A stretch of DNA of 21,720 bases, taken from a virus. Numbering within the stretch: position 1 is the first letter of the stretch; each line of letters opens with the position of its first letter. Position numbers and translations under genes: made by a program. The notes beneath the pieces were generated by a model. It was given only the letters and a program-made list of their open reading frames with translations. It did not search any database and was not told the origin of the DNA. Below are positions 1 through 7,983 of this stretch, piece by piece. The DNA lies in the IMG/VR virus record IMGVR_UViG_3300025314_000771, positions 1 to 21,720 of that record. One strand, given 5' to 3'.

Positions 1-2005
1 ACAGCCCGCCGTAGATCGTGAAAGCTAGCCCCGCTAGGGCAGCCGTCGCACCGAGCGCGGTCCCGATCGTCGCACCGGAGCCTCCCGCCATCGCCTGAAT
101 CTCGGCACTGGTCGCCGACACGGTGGCCATCTCTGCGGACGCGGCCCCGGCCGAGACTGTGCTGGCCCCGAAGAGCGAGGGCGCGACCGAGGAGAGCGGC
201 GTGTTGAGGAACGCCCGGAGCGCGGAGCCCGCATCGCTGAAGAGACTCAGGAAACCACCGGTGCCGCCCGTGCCGCCGCCTGCCGCTCGGCCCCCGATGC
301 CCGCCATGGAGGCGGCGACGCTGGCGCCACCCGCAGAACCCGCCGCCATCGGCACGAGCACCGTCTGCCCACCGCCCGCGGCGACGGACTGGAAGAGCTG
401 CCCACCGACCTCGACCAGACCGCCCGGGCTCATGCCCGCGCCGAGGAGGCCCAGGCCGCGGACGAAGGTCTGACCGCCGCCGAAACCGAGCCCTTGCTGG
501 AGCGAGCGCAAGAGGGGCGCCGTCGCCATCGTCGCTAAGGCATCCGTGAGGCTCCGGACCATGGCCAGGCCGAACTGTCGCCCGATGTCCGGGAGCTTCT
601 TGAACTCGCCGGTGATGACGCTGAAGAACCCGTCCGAAAACTCCCGCTGCATGTTACTGGCCGTCTGCTGCGCGAACGTCGTCATGATCGCGCCCGAGCG
701 TTCGGCTTCGTCGGCCGCGAGGCGGAAGCCCGCTGCCAGGCCCGCGAGTGGCTCGTTCTGCTCGCGTCCCGCCCGCACGATCTCCGCCGTGCGTACGCTG
801 GCCTCCATGTTGGCGAGCGCCTGCTTGTCCAGATCGAACCCGGCCTGCTGCACCTTGAGCTGGCGCTCCGCCTCGACCGCCGCCATCTCGAGCGAGAGCC
901 GCTGGGCGTCCGTGAGCGCCCCCTGCTCGCGGAGGACATTCACGCGCGCCTGGTCGATCGCGAGCAGCCGCTCGGCGCCGGCCGCGGCGCGCCGCACCCC
1001 GAGCGCCGCATCCTCCGGGCTGACGCCGGTGAATCCCATTTCTGCCTGATTCGCACCGGCGACGGCCGTCTGAAGCTCGGCGGCGAAACGCCCCATCCTG
1101 ACCCGGCGCCGCTGCTCCTCGAGGCCCTCGAACGCCACGCGGGCGCGCGTGGCCAGGGTACTGATGTCCTTGTCCAGGCGCCCCTCGATCATGCCGATCT
1201 CAGCGGGCGAGGCGTTGCGGGCGCCGGCGGCGCCGATGGCCTGCTGCGCCTTGATCCGGAGATTCCGCTCTTCCAGGCTGAACTGGGCGCTCAACTCCTG
1301 GTTGATCGCCTTGACGAGCCGGAGGTATTCCTCCTCATCCTGGAGGACCTCAGCCTTACCCAGCTGCATCCCGCGCAACTGAATCGTGGCCTGCACCTGC
1401 TGGAGGAGCGCCTCTGTCGTGCTCTTCGCCTGGGCCAGCGGGAGATTCAGCGCCGTGGCGGCGGCCGCCGCCTGGAGATCCTGCATCGCGGAGCGCGTGA
1501 TCCCGAGCGCATCCGAGAGGTCGCCGAACGCATTCCGGAGCCGCCCGCCGAAGGTCTTCGCGCGCTCGGCATAGGCTTCCAGCTCGATCGAGGCGGCCAG
1601 CATCGCCTGCTGTGTCGAGGCGATGTCGAAGCTCTGGACTGCGATGTTGAGCTTGGCTTGCGCCTCCGCCGCATTGAGCACCGAATCGAAATAGCCCTTG
1701 AGCGCGACCGCGCCCACGACGGCGACCGCCGTTACGCCCGCGAGTGCCGCACCCATCGAGCCCGCGCCGCGCGCCACGAGACCGAGATTCCCGACCATCG
1801 CACCCAGCGTCGGGTTCAGTGACGAGCCGACATCGGCGGCGAGCGCGCGCGTCACCCGCGAGACCTGGCCGAAGCCCTCGCCCATGCTCTTCGACGCCGA
1901 TGCAACCGTCTCACCCATCATCTTCGTGAGCGCGCGGATCTTCTCGAACTCGGGACCGGTCGTGTTCGTCGCGGTAATGTTGATACCGATGGTGTTGTCA
2001 GCCAT
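1..2005 (-). CDS. Tail tape measure protein, C-terminal end beyond window
   Basis: The frame starting with ATG at 2005 (MADNTIGINITATN) stays open to base 1, giving about 668 residues with no stop, so the gene is cut by the left edge. The N-terminal third has a hydrophobic Gly/Ala-rich segment (around residues 70-105). A long, Ala/Glu/Gln/Arg-rich helical region follows, consistent with coiled coil, and then a Gly-rich region with further hydrophobic stretches. This composition, the length, and the position after the tail tube and chaperone-position genes fit a tape measure protein, which sets tail length and reaches the host membrane during DNA injection. The ATG overlaps the preceding stop as ATGA. 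I infer the function from composition and gene order, not from a catalytic motif. No lytic or peptidase motif is seen in the visible part. Confidence 0.85.
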   Translation of the reverse strand, partial: MADNTIGINITATNTTGPEFEKIRALTKMMGETVASASKSMGEGFGQVSRVTRALAADVGSSLNPTLGAMVGNLGLVARGAGSMGAALAGVTAVAVVGAVALKGYFDSVLNAAEAQAKLNIAVQSFDIASTQQAMLAASIELEAYAERAKTFGGRLRNAFGDLSDALGITRSAMQDLQAAAAATALNLPLAQAKSTTEALLQQVQATIQLRGMQLGKAEVLQDEEEYLRLVKAINQELSAQFSLEERNLRIKAQQAIGAAGARNASPAEIGMIEGRLDKDISTLATRARVAFEGLEEQRRRVRMGRFAAELQTAVAGANQAEMGFTGVSPEDAALGVRRAAAGAERLLAIDQARVNVLREQGALTDAQRLSLEMAAVEAERQLKVQQAGFDLDKQALANMEASVRTAEIVRAGREQNEPLAGLAAGFRLAADEAERSGAIMTTFAQQTASNMQREFSDGFFSVITGEFKKLPDIGRQFGLAMVRSLTDALATMATAPLLRSLQQGLGFGGGQTFVRGLGLLGAGMSPGGLVEVGGQLFQSVAAGGGQTVLVPMAAGSAGGASVAASMAGIGGRAAGGGTGGTGGFLSLFSDAGSALRAFLNTPLSSVAPSLFGASTVSAGAASAEMATVSATSAEIQAMAGGSGATIGTALGATAALAGLAFTIYGGL

Positions 2006-2631
2006 CACTCGTCCTCGATCCCCGAAGCCCGAAGGAACTCATCGCCATCCGATGCCGCGGCCCCGCCCCGCTTGAGCAGATCGTCCTGGAGCAGGATGCG
2101 CCAGTCGAACAAGAACTCAGAAATCCGCCACCCGGTCCACACGACGTGCGGCGCCGTCCGGCACTTGCTCGCCAGGAGCTTGATCGCCGCCTTGATGTTC
2201 TCGGCGGGGACCGTCGTAAAGGGCGGGAGGCTCACGATCCAGGCCGCCTCCATGCGAGCCCACGTGTGCGTGTCCGCTGGCGGAGATGACGGGTCGAGGG
2301 CGCGCGCAGGGTCCGCCGAGGCGCCCCCGGGGATCCATCCCACGGTCCGGAGGTAGGGCATCAGCGCGTCATCGCGCGCGCGGCCCATCCGCTGAACCAC
2401 CCAGAGCGGCAGTGAAGGAGCCAGCACGACGCGCGTGAGCAGGGCATCCGCCCACCCCTCGAGGGCCGCCGTAATCGCCTGCTGGCCCTCCGGCGTCTCT
2501 TTCGCATAGCAGGGCATGGCCGGCGCCGAATTCGGAAAGCCGTGAAAGAACTCGGCCACGGTCACATCCCGGGCGAGGAGCGAAACCGCCCCGGTGGGCA
2601 GGGTGATAGGCAGGAGGAAATCAGGCAACAC
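2005..2631 (-). CDS. Tail assembly protein, chaperone position
   Basis: This 208-residue soluble protein lies directly upstream of the tape measure gene. Siphoviruses usually carry two tail assembly chaperone ORFs here (lambda G and GT are the model). I see no diagnostic motif. The protein is rich in Trp, Pro and Ala and has a GWADALLTRVVLAPSLPLWV segment in its first half. It starts at GTG 2631 or TTG 2628, overlaps the previous gene by about 11 bases, and its TGA overlaps the tape measure ATG. In lambda-like phages the second chaperone ORF is made by ribosomal frameshifting, but no convincing slippery heptamer is visible at this junction, so I treat it as a separately started gene. The function comes from position only. 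Confidence 0.7.
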   Translation of the reverse strand: MLPDFLLPITLPTGAVSLLARDVTVAEFFHGFPNSAPAMPCYAKETPEGQQAITAALEGWADALLTRVVLAPSLPLWVVQRMGRARDDALMPYLRTVGWIPGGASADPARALDPSSPPADTHTWARMEAAWIVSLPPFTTVPAENIKAAIKLLASKCRTAPHVVWTGWRISEFLFDWRILLQDDLLKRGGAAASDGDEFLRASGIEDE

Positions 2632-3112
2632 CGGCCGCGGACTCCTCTTCCTTTACTTCTGACGTGATTCCATGTTTTGCCTCTGACGTGATTCCAGAGA
2701 ATCGCAAAATCGCCGCTGCCGCCACAAGGGCATCGTCACCCAAGCGCAATGCTTGCTCCATGGTCAGCGCAGGATCGAGCGAAGCCATCGCCACCACCTT
2801 GACATTGAGCTCCGCCAGCGTGCGCCGACGGGCCTCGATGATCTCGGGCGGCAGCGTTTCGAGCCAGGCCGCCTCCTTCGCCGCCCAGTCCTCCCGGTCC
2901 CAGGACTCGGAGCCGGGAGGATTCGGCGGGAGGCACAGCAAGAACTCCGCACGGGCGAGCTTCCGAACCTTGAGCGAACAGGCTTCGCCTACCGTGGCCG
3001 AGAGGCCAGGGAGCGTGATGTGTGTCTCGGAGGCGGCGAGGATCTCCGCGATGGTCGCGAGGCGGGCTGGGGGCCCCCCGTTGGAGTGACTGGTTACGCT
3101 TGGGCCTGACAT
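2621..3112 (-). CDS. Probable tail assembly chaperone
   Basis: This 163-residue protein begins MSGPSVTSHSNGGPPARLA. The frame is open further upstream, but ATG 3112 is chosen because a perfect AGGAGG lies 4 bases upstream of it. The protein is acidic and helical, contains a short segment of ITLPGLSATVGE type, and sits after the tail tube gene and before the tape measure gene. That is the usual place of the first tail chaperone, which holds the tape measure during tail assembly. Its first 19 bases overlap the end of the inserted HNH gene, and this good SD would allow translation independent of the insert. The C-terminus carries an 8-residue repeat (GITSEAKH, GITSEVKE) caused by a 24-base tandem duplication. 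Confidence 0.65.
   Translation of the reverse strand: MSGPSVTSHSNGGPPARLATIAEILAASETHITLPGLSATVGEACSLKVRKLARAEFLLCLPPNPPGSESWDREDWAAKEAAWLETLPPEIIEARRRTLAELNVKVVAMASLDPALTMEQALRLGDDALVAAAAILRFSGITSEAKHGITSEVKEEESAAGVA
2658..2696. repeat. Short tandem duplication, 24-base period
   Basis: TCTGACGTGATTCCA occurs at 2658-2672 and again, identical, at 2682-2696. On the minus strand it encodes the GITSE repeat near the C-terminus of the tail-chaperone-position protein. The 24-base period keeps the frame, adding eight residues per copy, and the unit is more AT-rich than its surroundings. Confidence 0.9.
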
Positions 3113-3768
3113 GCGGCCTCCTGTCGTTCGGTGACGTGCGGCGGGTGCGCTTCTAGCGGCATACGGGTACCCTTCCGAAGATTGCACTTGAGACAGAGTG
3201 GCCAGACATTGTCCCACGAATGATGACCACCCTTGATGATCGGGATGAAGTGGTCGACGGTCAGTTTCTCGCCCGACGCTCCACATTGGCCGCATCGATG
3301 TTCATAGAATATGAGGAGCGATTTCCATTCCGCTCCAGTCACGACACCAGGAGCGGCCCTGCGGCGAGCCGTCGCGGTAGCAAGAAAAGCCTTGATCCGT
3401 TCAGGGAACCTCGCCGCATAGCTGGCCTTCGCGGCATTGACACGATCCGGGTATCGTTCTACGTAGACCCGCTTGTAATCACCACGAGCCGCCATCCTGT
3501 CCTCTTCGGAGGCAAACACGCGCTTCGGTTTCACACCACGGCGACGGTTACGAACCATCGCCAATGCAGCAACGTGGACATGATTTGTCTTCGCCCAGGC
3601 CATGCTTCTAGATAGAATCCGGTCTTTGTTTTTTAGATAGAACGCCGCCATCACCGCCTTGATGCAGGACTTGCATCGAGGAATGTAGCCACCGCGATTC
3701 AGACGCCCCTTATAAAACTCGGTCAGGGGCTTCTCTTCGCCGCACTTCTTGCAGCGCTTTATTTCCAT
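3094..3768 (-). CDS. HNH homing-type endonuclease
   Basis: This 224-residue protein has an N-terminal zinc-ribbon-like module (C6, C9, C32, C35) of the kind found on many phage HNH proteins. A basic helical linker follows, then a C-terminal HNH domain. The HNH domain has C159/C162, the D172-H173 pair in TVDHFIPI, H182/H183, N187 and the second knuckle C193/C196. It should cut DNA and promote spread of its own gene. It sits alone between the tail tube and chaperone genes, starts 9 bases after the tail tube stop and overlaps the chaperone start. Its DNA is clearly less GC-rich than its neighbours (27 of 60 bases in 3601-3660), a sign of recent arrival. I see no intron structure, so it looks like a free-standing homing endonuclease gene. 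Confidence 0.93.
   Translation of the reverse strand: MEIKRCKKCGEEKPLTEFYKGRLNRGGYIPRCKSCIKAVMAAFYLKNKDRILSRSMAWAKTNHVHVAALAMVRNRRRGVKPKRVFASEEDRMAARGDYKRVYVERYPDRVNAAKASYAARFPERIKAFLATATARRRAAPGVVTGAEWKSLLIFYEHRCGQCGASGEKLTVDHFIPIIKGGHHSWDNVWPLCLKCNLRKGTRMPLEAHPPHVTERQEAACQAQA
3117..3122 (-). promoter_or_regulatory. Shine-Dalgarno AGGAGG deciding the chaperone start
   Basis: A perfect AGGAGG lies 4 bases upstream of ATG 3112. It lies inside the 3' end of the HNH endonuclease gene and picks ATG 3112 over the longer open frame that extends to 3295. Confidence 0.8.
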
Positions 3769-3777
3769 GCGCCTCTC

Positions 3778-4764
3778 TCAGCTGAAGATCAGGCTGAAGT
3801 CATCTTGGCCTGCACTGATCGTCGCGAGCAGGGTCGTCGGGAACGACGTGAGCCCATCGCGCGAGCCCCAGGACCGCTGGACGATCTGCAAGCCCGCCGC
3901 CAGGGAGGCGTTGAACTTGAACTGGAGCTTGTTGTATTGCACGCTCCCGATGAGGAAGCTGGCATCCATGAGCGTGCCGGCCTTGTGGTCGGTGAACCAG
4001 TCGTGCGTCGCGATCGAATTCGCCTCTGGATCGATCGTGAACAGCGGCCGGCGATCCGCGATGAAGAACCCGGCCACACCACCCACGGCGTTGACCGACG
4101 GCACGGCCTGGAGCACATTACCCATCCGGAAGCCGATCGTCCCGATTCGCGGCGCATAGTTGTCGGTATCGATCTGGAAGGCCGCGGACTTGACCGTCGG
4201 ATAGGCCGGCGTCCCGGCAATCGTGCCCGCCACGAAGGCCACGTCCGATTCGCCGAGGAGCATCCCCTGGAAGCTGAAGCGCGCGGTGATGATCCCACCC
4301 GCCCGCATGGTGAAGTCCACGTCGCCGAAGCAGCCGCCCATCTTCAGCGTGGAGCCATTCTCCTGCACGATGTAGATCGTGTAGGAAGAGGGAGTGGCCA
4401 CCGGGTCGACAGTGACGATCTCCGCGCCGGCGCCGCCGCTGAATGTGGAACTCAGGCCGCAGGCCTGCAACGCGCTGTCCGCCTCCGGCTTGACGCTGGC
4501 CGAGTATGCAGCGCCGGCCCCACGGATGAACATTTCGAAGGTGACCCCGGCCAGTTCGCGGCCGATCCCGCTGGGGAGCCGCCCGATGTCGCCGGAGAGC
4601 GCCAGGTTCTCGATCTCCTCGAGCGTGATCGCCGGGCTGATGTTGAAGGCAGGCACGATGTTGGCCGCGAGATAGGAGCCGCCGAAGGCGTCGGTGCCAT
4701 AGGTCGACTCGACCTTCATCGCGACCACCATCCGCCGGCTGCGCGGCACTGTCAGGTTCGCCAT
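3778..4764 (-). CDS. Major tail tube protein
   Basis: This 328-residue protein begins MANLTVPRSRRMVVAMKVES, the style of start seen in siphovirus tail tube proteins, with MKVESTYGTD (residues 16-25) resembling the family's common opening. The rest is rich in beta-prone Gly/Thr/Ser/Ala stretches (GCFGDVDFTMRAGGIITARF), as expected for stacked tail-tube rings. It lies after the neck and tail-terminator genes, where the tube gene is expected. The start has a GGAGGG SD 4 bases upstream, and the 18-base gap before it is one of the longer gaps in the structural cluster. That gap with its own good SD fits a highly made protein. The tail tube call rests on sequence style, length and order. Confidence 0.8.
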   Translation of the reverse strand: MANLTVPRSRRMVVAMKVESTYGTDAFGGSYLAANIVPAFNISPAITLEEIENLALSGDIGRLPSGIGRELAGVTFEMFIRGAGAAYSASVKPEADSALQACGLSSTFSGGAGAEIVTVDPVATPSSYTIYIVQENGSTLKMGGCFGDVDFTMRAGGIITARFSFQGMLLGESDVAFVAGTIAGTPAYPTVKSAAFQIDTDNYAPRIGTIGFRMGNVLQAVPSVNAVGGVAGFFIADRRPLFTIDPEANSIATHDWFTDHKAGTLMDASFLIGSVQYNKLQFKFNASLAAGLQIVQRSWGSRDGLTSFPTTLLATISAGQDDFSLIFS

Positions 4765-4782
4765 GATGCCCTCCGTGTCCCG

Positions 4783-5241
4783 CTAGGGGACGGTGACGTG
4801 CTCCGTCACGAGCACCGTGACTTCGCAGTAGTGGACGAGGACCGCACCAAACATGCGGGCCTCGAAGATCCGGACCTGCGGGTGGCCCACGAACTGCACC
4901 GAGCCGTTCCAGCACGGCCCTTCCTCTGCGCGGATGGCCGTCCGCACCAGTTCGACGAGATCCTGAAGTTCTGCTTCCGACGCGTCCGCGTTCTTGACCG
5001 CGCGATAGGCACGGAGGACGAAGAGATGATCCTCGAAATCGCTGGCATAGGAGGCGTCCCGCTCGCCGGTCGTCTCGCGGGTCATACTCCAACCGAGGAT
5101 GTAGTCGAGCGCCGGATCGACGAAGTAGGTCGTCAGATCCTCATCCCGCGTGATCGCCGGCTCAAAGTCGTTGACGACGCCGACGTTCGGAACGGTCTGG
5201 ATCGTCGCCTTGAGGGAGGCCCGGATGGCCGAGAGGCTCAC
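4783..5241 (-). CDS. Probable tail terminator / minor tail protein
   Basis: This 152-residue protein starts at GTG 5241, overlapping the previous stop as GTGA. It opens with a helix (SLSAIRASLKATIQTVPNVGVVND), has a middle part with DYILGWSMTRE, and ends in a beta-rich segment (VLVHYCEVTVLVTEHVTVP). Its length and place between the HK97 gp10-like neck protein and the tail tube fit the tail terminator or tail-completion proteins of siphoviruses, which cap the tube and join it to the head. I cannot point to a diagnostic motif, so the role comes mainly from gene order. Confidence 0.65.
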   Translation of the reverse strand: MSLSAIRASLKATIQTVPNVGVVNDFEPAITRDEDLTTYFVDPALDYILGWSMTRETTGERDASYASDFEDHLFVLRAYRAVKNADASEAELQDLVELVRTAIRAEEGPCWNGSVQFVGHPQVRIFEARMFGAVLVHYCEVTVLVTEHVTVP

Positions 5242-5741
5242 TTGAGGATCTCCCCGATCCGGTTCACGAGCGCCTGAAACCGCGACTGGACGAGCGGGCG
5301 GAGATCCACGAGAGCATGCGCGAACATGCCCGCGCCGACGGTCCCACGCCGGGCGATCTTCCGCCCGATCAGGAAGGCCACGTGCTGGGCCTCGGCTCCG
5401 CGTTTGCCGAGCTTGCGCACGACCCAGAGCAGAATCGGCCCGGGCGGCGGATGACGCCCACCCGGGCGCCGCCCGCGCTCGACGATCGGAGCGTAGTAAA
5501 CGCTTGAGGCGATGCGCTGCCCACGCCCGAGTGGCGTCCCGTGCGCCTCCGTGAAGATGGACCCGCGGAGCCCACCGCCACCCGAGCTGACGCCGTGTGG
5601 CGTGCGACGGACGACCAGGTTCTGCCCGAGCACGCCCAGTTCCGCCAGCGTCGCCATGATCTCGCGGTCGAACCGCTGCCCGATAGCCGGATCGGTCAGC
5701 AGGCCACCCTTCGCCTCGACGGTGATCTGGTAGCTAATCAT
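5238..5741 (-). CDS. HK97 gp10-like neck/head-tail joining protein
   Basis: This 167-residue protein contains the usual features of the HK97 gp10 family. It has an early helix (REIMATLAELGVLGQNLVVRRTP, about residues 26-48), then GGGLRGSIFTEAHG and SSVYYAPIVERGRRPGG, the pattern of a Y-A-x-x-x-E-x-G motif after a 'G-LR-S' strand. The C-terminal helix ends in RFQALVNRIGEILK. Members of this family join head and tail as neck or minor tail proteins. The ATG overlaps the stop of the connector gene (ATGA) and its TGA overlaps the next start. The Y-A-x-x-x-E-x-G signature makes this the best supported of the small connector genes. Confidence 0.78.
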   Translation of the reverse strand: MISYQITVEAKGGLLTDPAIGQRFDREIMATLAELGVLGQNLVVRRTPHGVSSGGGGLRGSIFTEAHGTPLGRGQRIASSVYYAPIVERGRRPGGRHPPPGPILLWVVRKLGKRGAEAQHVAFLIGRKIARRGTVGAGMFAHALVDLRPLVQSRFQALVNRIGEILK

Positions 5742-6427
5742 CGCGAGAGGTCGTCGTGGTAGAAGGGCAGACCGGCGTTGTTCTGGAGCGCAACGTCCAG
5801 GTCACTACTGACACTCGCCGCGGCGACACCAGCCAGGGCGCCCACGTGCTCGCGGTACGCCGTCTCGAGCGCCTTGGCGAGCGCGAGGTAGTCCTGGCTC
5901 TTCGTCCGGTAGTTGACCGTGTCCGCGCCGAACGTCGGATCGCTGGTCTGGGCGTACAGGGCGGCGAGCTGGGTCGCGCAGCCCGCGGCAGCGAGCTTGA
6001 CCACCGCCACCCGATCGCCGCTTGGGATCGTATCGAGCGCCGTCGTCAAGACGTGGCCGATCCCGTAGGTCACATAGGCCTTCTCCCCGGTGTCCAGGAC
6101 GTCGGCAAGAAAGCGGATCTTCGAGAGTCCCGTCGCCGGATCGAGGCGCACGGTGTACTCGCTCTCGTCCAGGAACTCCGGCCGCTGTTGGTCCACCGGG
6201 TTCTCAATCGCGATGATCGAGGAGATGCCGTCCATCCAATCGCTTGGCACCGAGAAGTCGAAGGCCGCGCCATCGCCGGTGAGGGTGGCCTGCTTCAGCC
6301 GCGGCCGGTGGCGGGAATACATGTCGACGGCCCCGGCGATCGCGCGATCCCGGTCCGTCGACGAGAGCTTCCCCGCCGTGTCCTGAATCCACGTGGCGAC
6401 CTGGAGCTGCACGTCAGCGAGCGACAA
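5738..6427 (-). CDS. Head-tail connector (adaptor) protein
   Basis: This 229-residue protein begins MSLADVQLQVATWIQDTAG and is followed by alternating helical segments and a central strand-rich part (AFDFSVPSDWMDGISSIIAI, then SEYTVRLDP). It ends with a long C-terminal helix pair. Its size and place after the head genes and directly before the HK97 gp10-like gene fit the gp6-like adaptor that plugs the portal. I used TTG 6427, which overlaps the previous gene by 14 bases; GTG 6412 is the other possible start (225 codons). The stop overlaps the next ATG. No catalytic motif is expected, and the call depends on position and general pattern. Confidence 0.6.
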   Translation of the reverse strand: MSLADVQLQVATWIQDTAGKLSSTDRDRAIAGAVDMYSRHRPRLKQATLTGDGAAFDFSVPSDWMDGISSIIAIENPVDQQRPEFLDESEYTVRLDPATGLSKIRFLADVLDTGEKAYVTYGIGHVLTTALDTIPSGDRVAVVKLAAAGCATQLAALYAQTSDPTFGADTVNYRTKSQDYLALAKALETAYREHVGALAGVAAASVSSDLDVALQNNAGLPFYHDDLSR

Positions 6428-6713
6428 TGAGCTTCTTCCCTGAGAGATGGCCGACCGTGGGCTTCAGGTACTTATGCGCGAGCGCGCTCAGCAGGATGTC
6501 CGGCATGATGCCGTTCCGTTTCGCCGCCTCAACGCAGAGTTGCGCGCAGGCGACATAGAGCTCGGCATCGGGCTTGAGGCCGTCGTAATTGGACGGGAAC
6601 ACATCCATCATCCCGCCATGGGAGCAGATAATCTCCACTCGCCACGCCAGCTCCGGAGGGAGGAGGGGTTTCGGCCGGCGGATGTGCATCATGAGGCGCG
6701 CGAGCCAGTTCAT
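6414..6713 (-). CDS. Hypothetical protein in head-tail region
   Basis: This 99-residue protein starts at ATG 6713, overlapping the previous stop as ATGA. It has a basic N-terminus (MNWLARLMMHIRRPKP), a middle with WRVEIICSHGGMMDVFPS, and a mostly helical rest with two cysteines (VACAQLCVEAAKRNGI). I recognise no family. The longer open frame upstream has no better start and would run into the membrane protein gene, so the short form is used. It lies between two small membrane protein genes and the connector gene and could be a head-completion or accessory protein; its job is unknown. Confidence 0.6.
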   Translation of the reverse strand: MNWLARLMMHIRRPKPLLPPELAWRVEIICSHGGMMDVFPSNYDGLKPDAELYVACAQLCVEAAKRNGIMPDILLSALAHKYLKPTVGHLSGKKLIVAR

Positions 6714-6892
6714 CGGCCGTTCCGTAGCCCGACGTACCTGTGAGCTACACAGTCTACAGATGCACCGAAAACTATCAGCGCCGCAAATGTTACCCAGAGT
6801 CGCCAGCCCTCCAGCCTCGCCAGGTACACGAGAACCAGGAACCAAGCAGAGCCGTGAAGAATGCCAAGCACTCTACCTGGCGTCAGCTTCAT
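6710..6892 (-). CDS. Small two-helix membrane protein
   Basis: This 60-residue protein (MKLTPGRVLGILHGSAWFLV start) has two clear hydrophobic segments, about residues 8-25 and 31-50, separated by a short charged turn (ARLEGWR), and a basic tail (HRYVGLRNGR). It overlaps the stop of the O-antigen-ligase-like gene as ATGA, so the two are probably translated together. The topology would fit a holin-like or accessory membrane protein, but no lysozyme or spanin gene is nearby. It is too short for a longer transporter and too long to be a chance ORF with this composition. Its function is unknown; the link to the neighbouring membrane protein is inference. Confidence 0.65.
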   Translation of the reverse strand: MKLTPGRVLGILHGSAWFLVLVYLARLEGWRLWVTFAALIVFGASVDCVAHRYVGLRNGR

Positions 6893-7983
6893 CGCCCCGC
6901 CACCATCGCCGCGGCCAGCCACCAGGTTCCGCCGAGTGGTGCGATGTGCGCGGTGTGCATCCCGAGCATGAGGACGCCCCCAGCAATCACCATCGCGCTC
7001 CAGGGATCGCCGGCGTGGAGCGCCGGCACCACTCGCCACGCGAAGAGCCCGAGGGCCGCGAGGCCGAAGAGCCCGTGTTCGTAGGCGAGGCTCACGATCT
7101 CGTTGTGGGGATAGCCGACCATCCGATGCTGTACCCCCGCTTGCACCTGGACGGCTTCCTCGTGGGACGACCCATCCCCGCGGCCAAGCAACCAGTTCGG
7201 CCAGCGCCGCCACACGCGGCCGTAGGCCCGCCAGACCTCCAGGCGCTGGACGACGCTGTCCAGCGAGGCCCCCCGAAGAGTCCAGCGCTCGATGGGCCGC
7301 ATCAGGAGGTGATACCAACCGGGGGCCCGAGACCATGCCCAGAGGGCCGCACAGCCCCCCAGGACAGCGAGCAGCGCCAAACCAAGGAAAGGTAGCCAGA
7401 GGGCTGGGATCAGCGCGGGAAGGGCCCCCAGCGTGGCCAGCCAGGCCAACCAGGAGGAGGTCAACCACAGGCCGAGTCCCAGAAGCGCTACCAGGAGCCA
7501 CCGCCAAGGGGCTGGGATGAGCCAGCAGAGGGGCAGCACCAGGGCCAGGAAGCCCGCGCACATCGTCCGATGGCCGAACGTGCCGACCCCCTCGCCCATC
7601 TTGTCAACGCCGTCTGCCAGCCAGGCCGGGACCGCGACCCGCTGCCCGAGACACTGGAGAACCACGAAGCCCACATTCACGAGAGCAAGGGTCAGCCAGG
7701 CCGCTGCAACGAGCCCTGAAGGCCCCAGGGCGAGGCCGAGGAACCAGACACCGAAGATCGCCGCCCAGATCATCACGGGCACGAGACGACTGACATCCGT
7801 CCAGCGCAGCAGGACGGAGAGAGCCAGCGGGGCCATGAAGGGCTCCACACTGACCGCGGCGCCGGCGCCCATGACGGCGGCGCCGCGGACAAAGGCGTTG
7901 CGCGCCCAGACGTGCCAACCGCGGCGCGCCGTGAGCAGGAATAACCAGGGCGCCAACATCGCGCCGACGATGACGATGGTCAT
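6889..7983 (-). CDS. O-antigen ligase/polymerase-like integral membrane protein
   Basis: This 364-residue protein is an integral membrane protein with about ten hydrophobic segments (for example VIVGAMLAPWLFLLTA and the long run RWLLVALLGLGLWL). Between the central and last segments lies a large hydrophilic loop containing ERWTLRGASLDSVVQRLEVW, GRGDGSSHEEAV and YPHNEIVSLAYEHGLFG. The H-N-E ... E-x-G-L-x-G signature in a loop before the last helices is typical of the WaaL/Wzy_C O-antigen ligase and polymerase superfamily, which handles undecaprenyl-linked polysaccharide in the inner membrane. ATG 7983 overlaps the stop of a 15-codon ORF (ATGA); the frame extends upstream but would overlap the capsid gene. 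Finding it in a head gene operon is unusual. Fold certainty is good, exact reaction is not. Confidence 0.65.
   Translation of the reverse strand: MTIVIVGAMLAPWLFLLTARRGWHVWARNAFVRGAAVMGAGAAVSVEPFMAPLALSVLLRWTDVSRLVPVMIWAAIFGVWFLGLALGPSGLVAAAWLTLALVNVGFVVLQCLGQRVAVPAWLADGVDKMGEGVGTFGHRTMCAGFLALVLPLCWLIPAPWRWLLVALLGLGLWLTSSWLAWLATLGALPALIPALWLPFLGLALLAVLGGCAALWAWSRAPGWYHLLMRPIERWTLRGASLDSVVQRLEVWRAYGRVWRRWPNWLLGRGDGSSHEEAVQVQAGVQHRMVGYPHNEIVSLAYEHGLFGLAALGLFAWRVVPALHAGDPWSAMVIAGGVLMLGMHTAHIAPLGGTWWLAAAMVAGR

Noticed and set aside
2621-2700. Programmed frameshift between the two tail-chaperone ORFs
   Set aside because: No clear slippery heptamer in the reading frame; GCA-AAA-CAT is present but not a good X-XXY-YYZ site, and the second ORF has its own possible start.
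3805-5277. 490-codon plus-strand frame opposite tail genes
   Set aside because: Charged, repetitive composition and no SD or motif; the minus strand has the tail tube and terminator genes with coupled starts.
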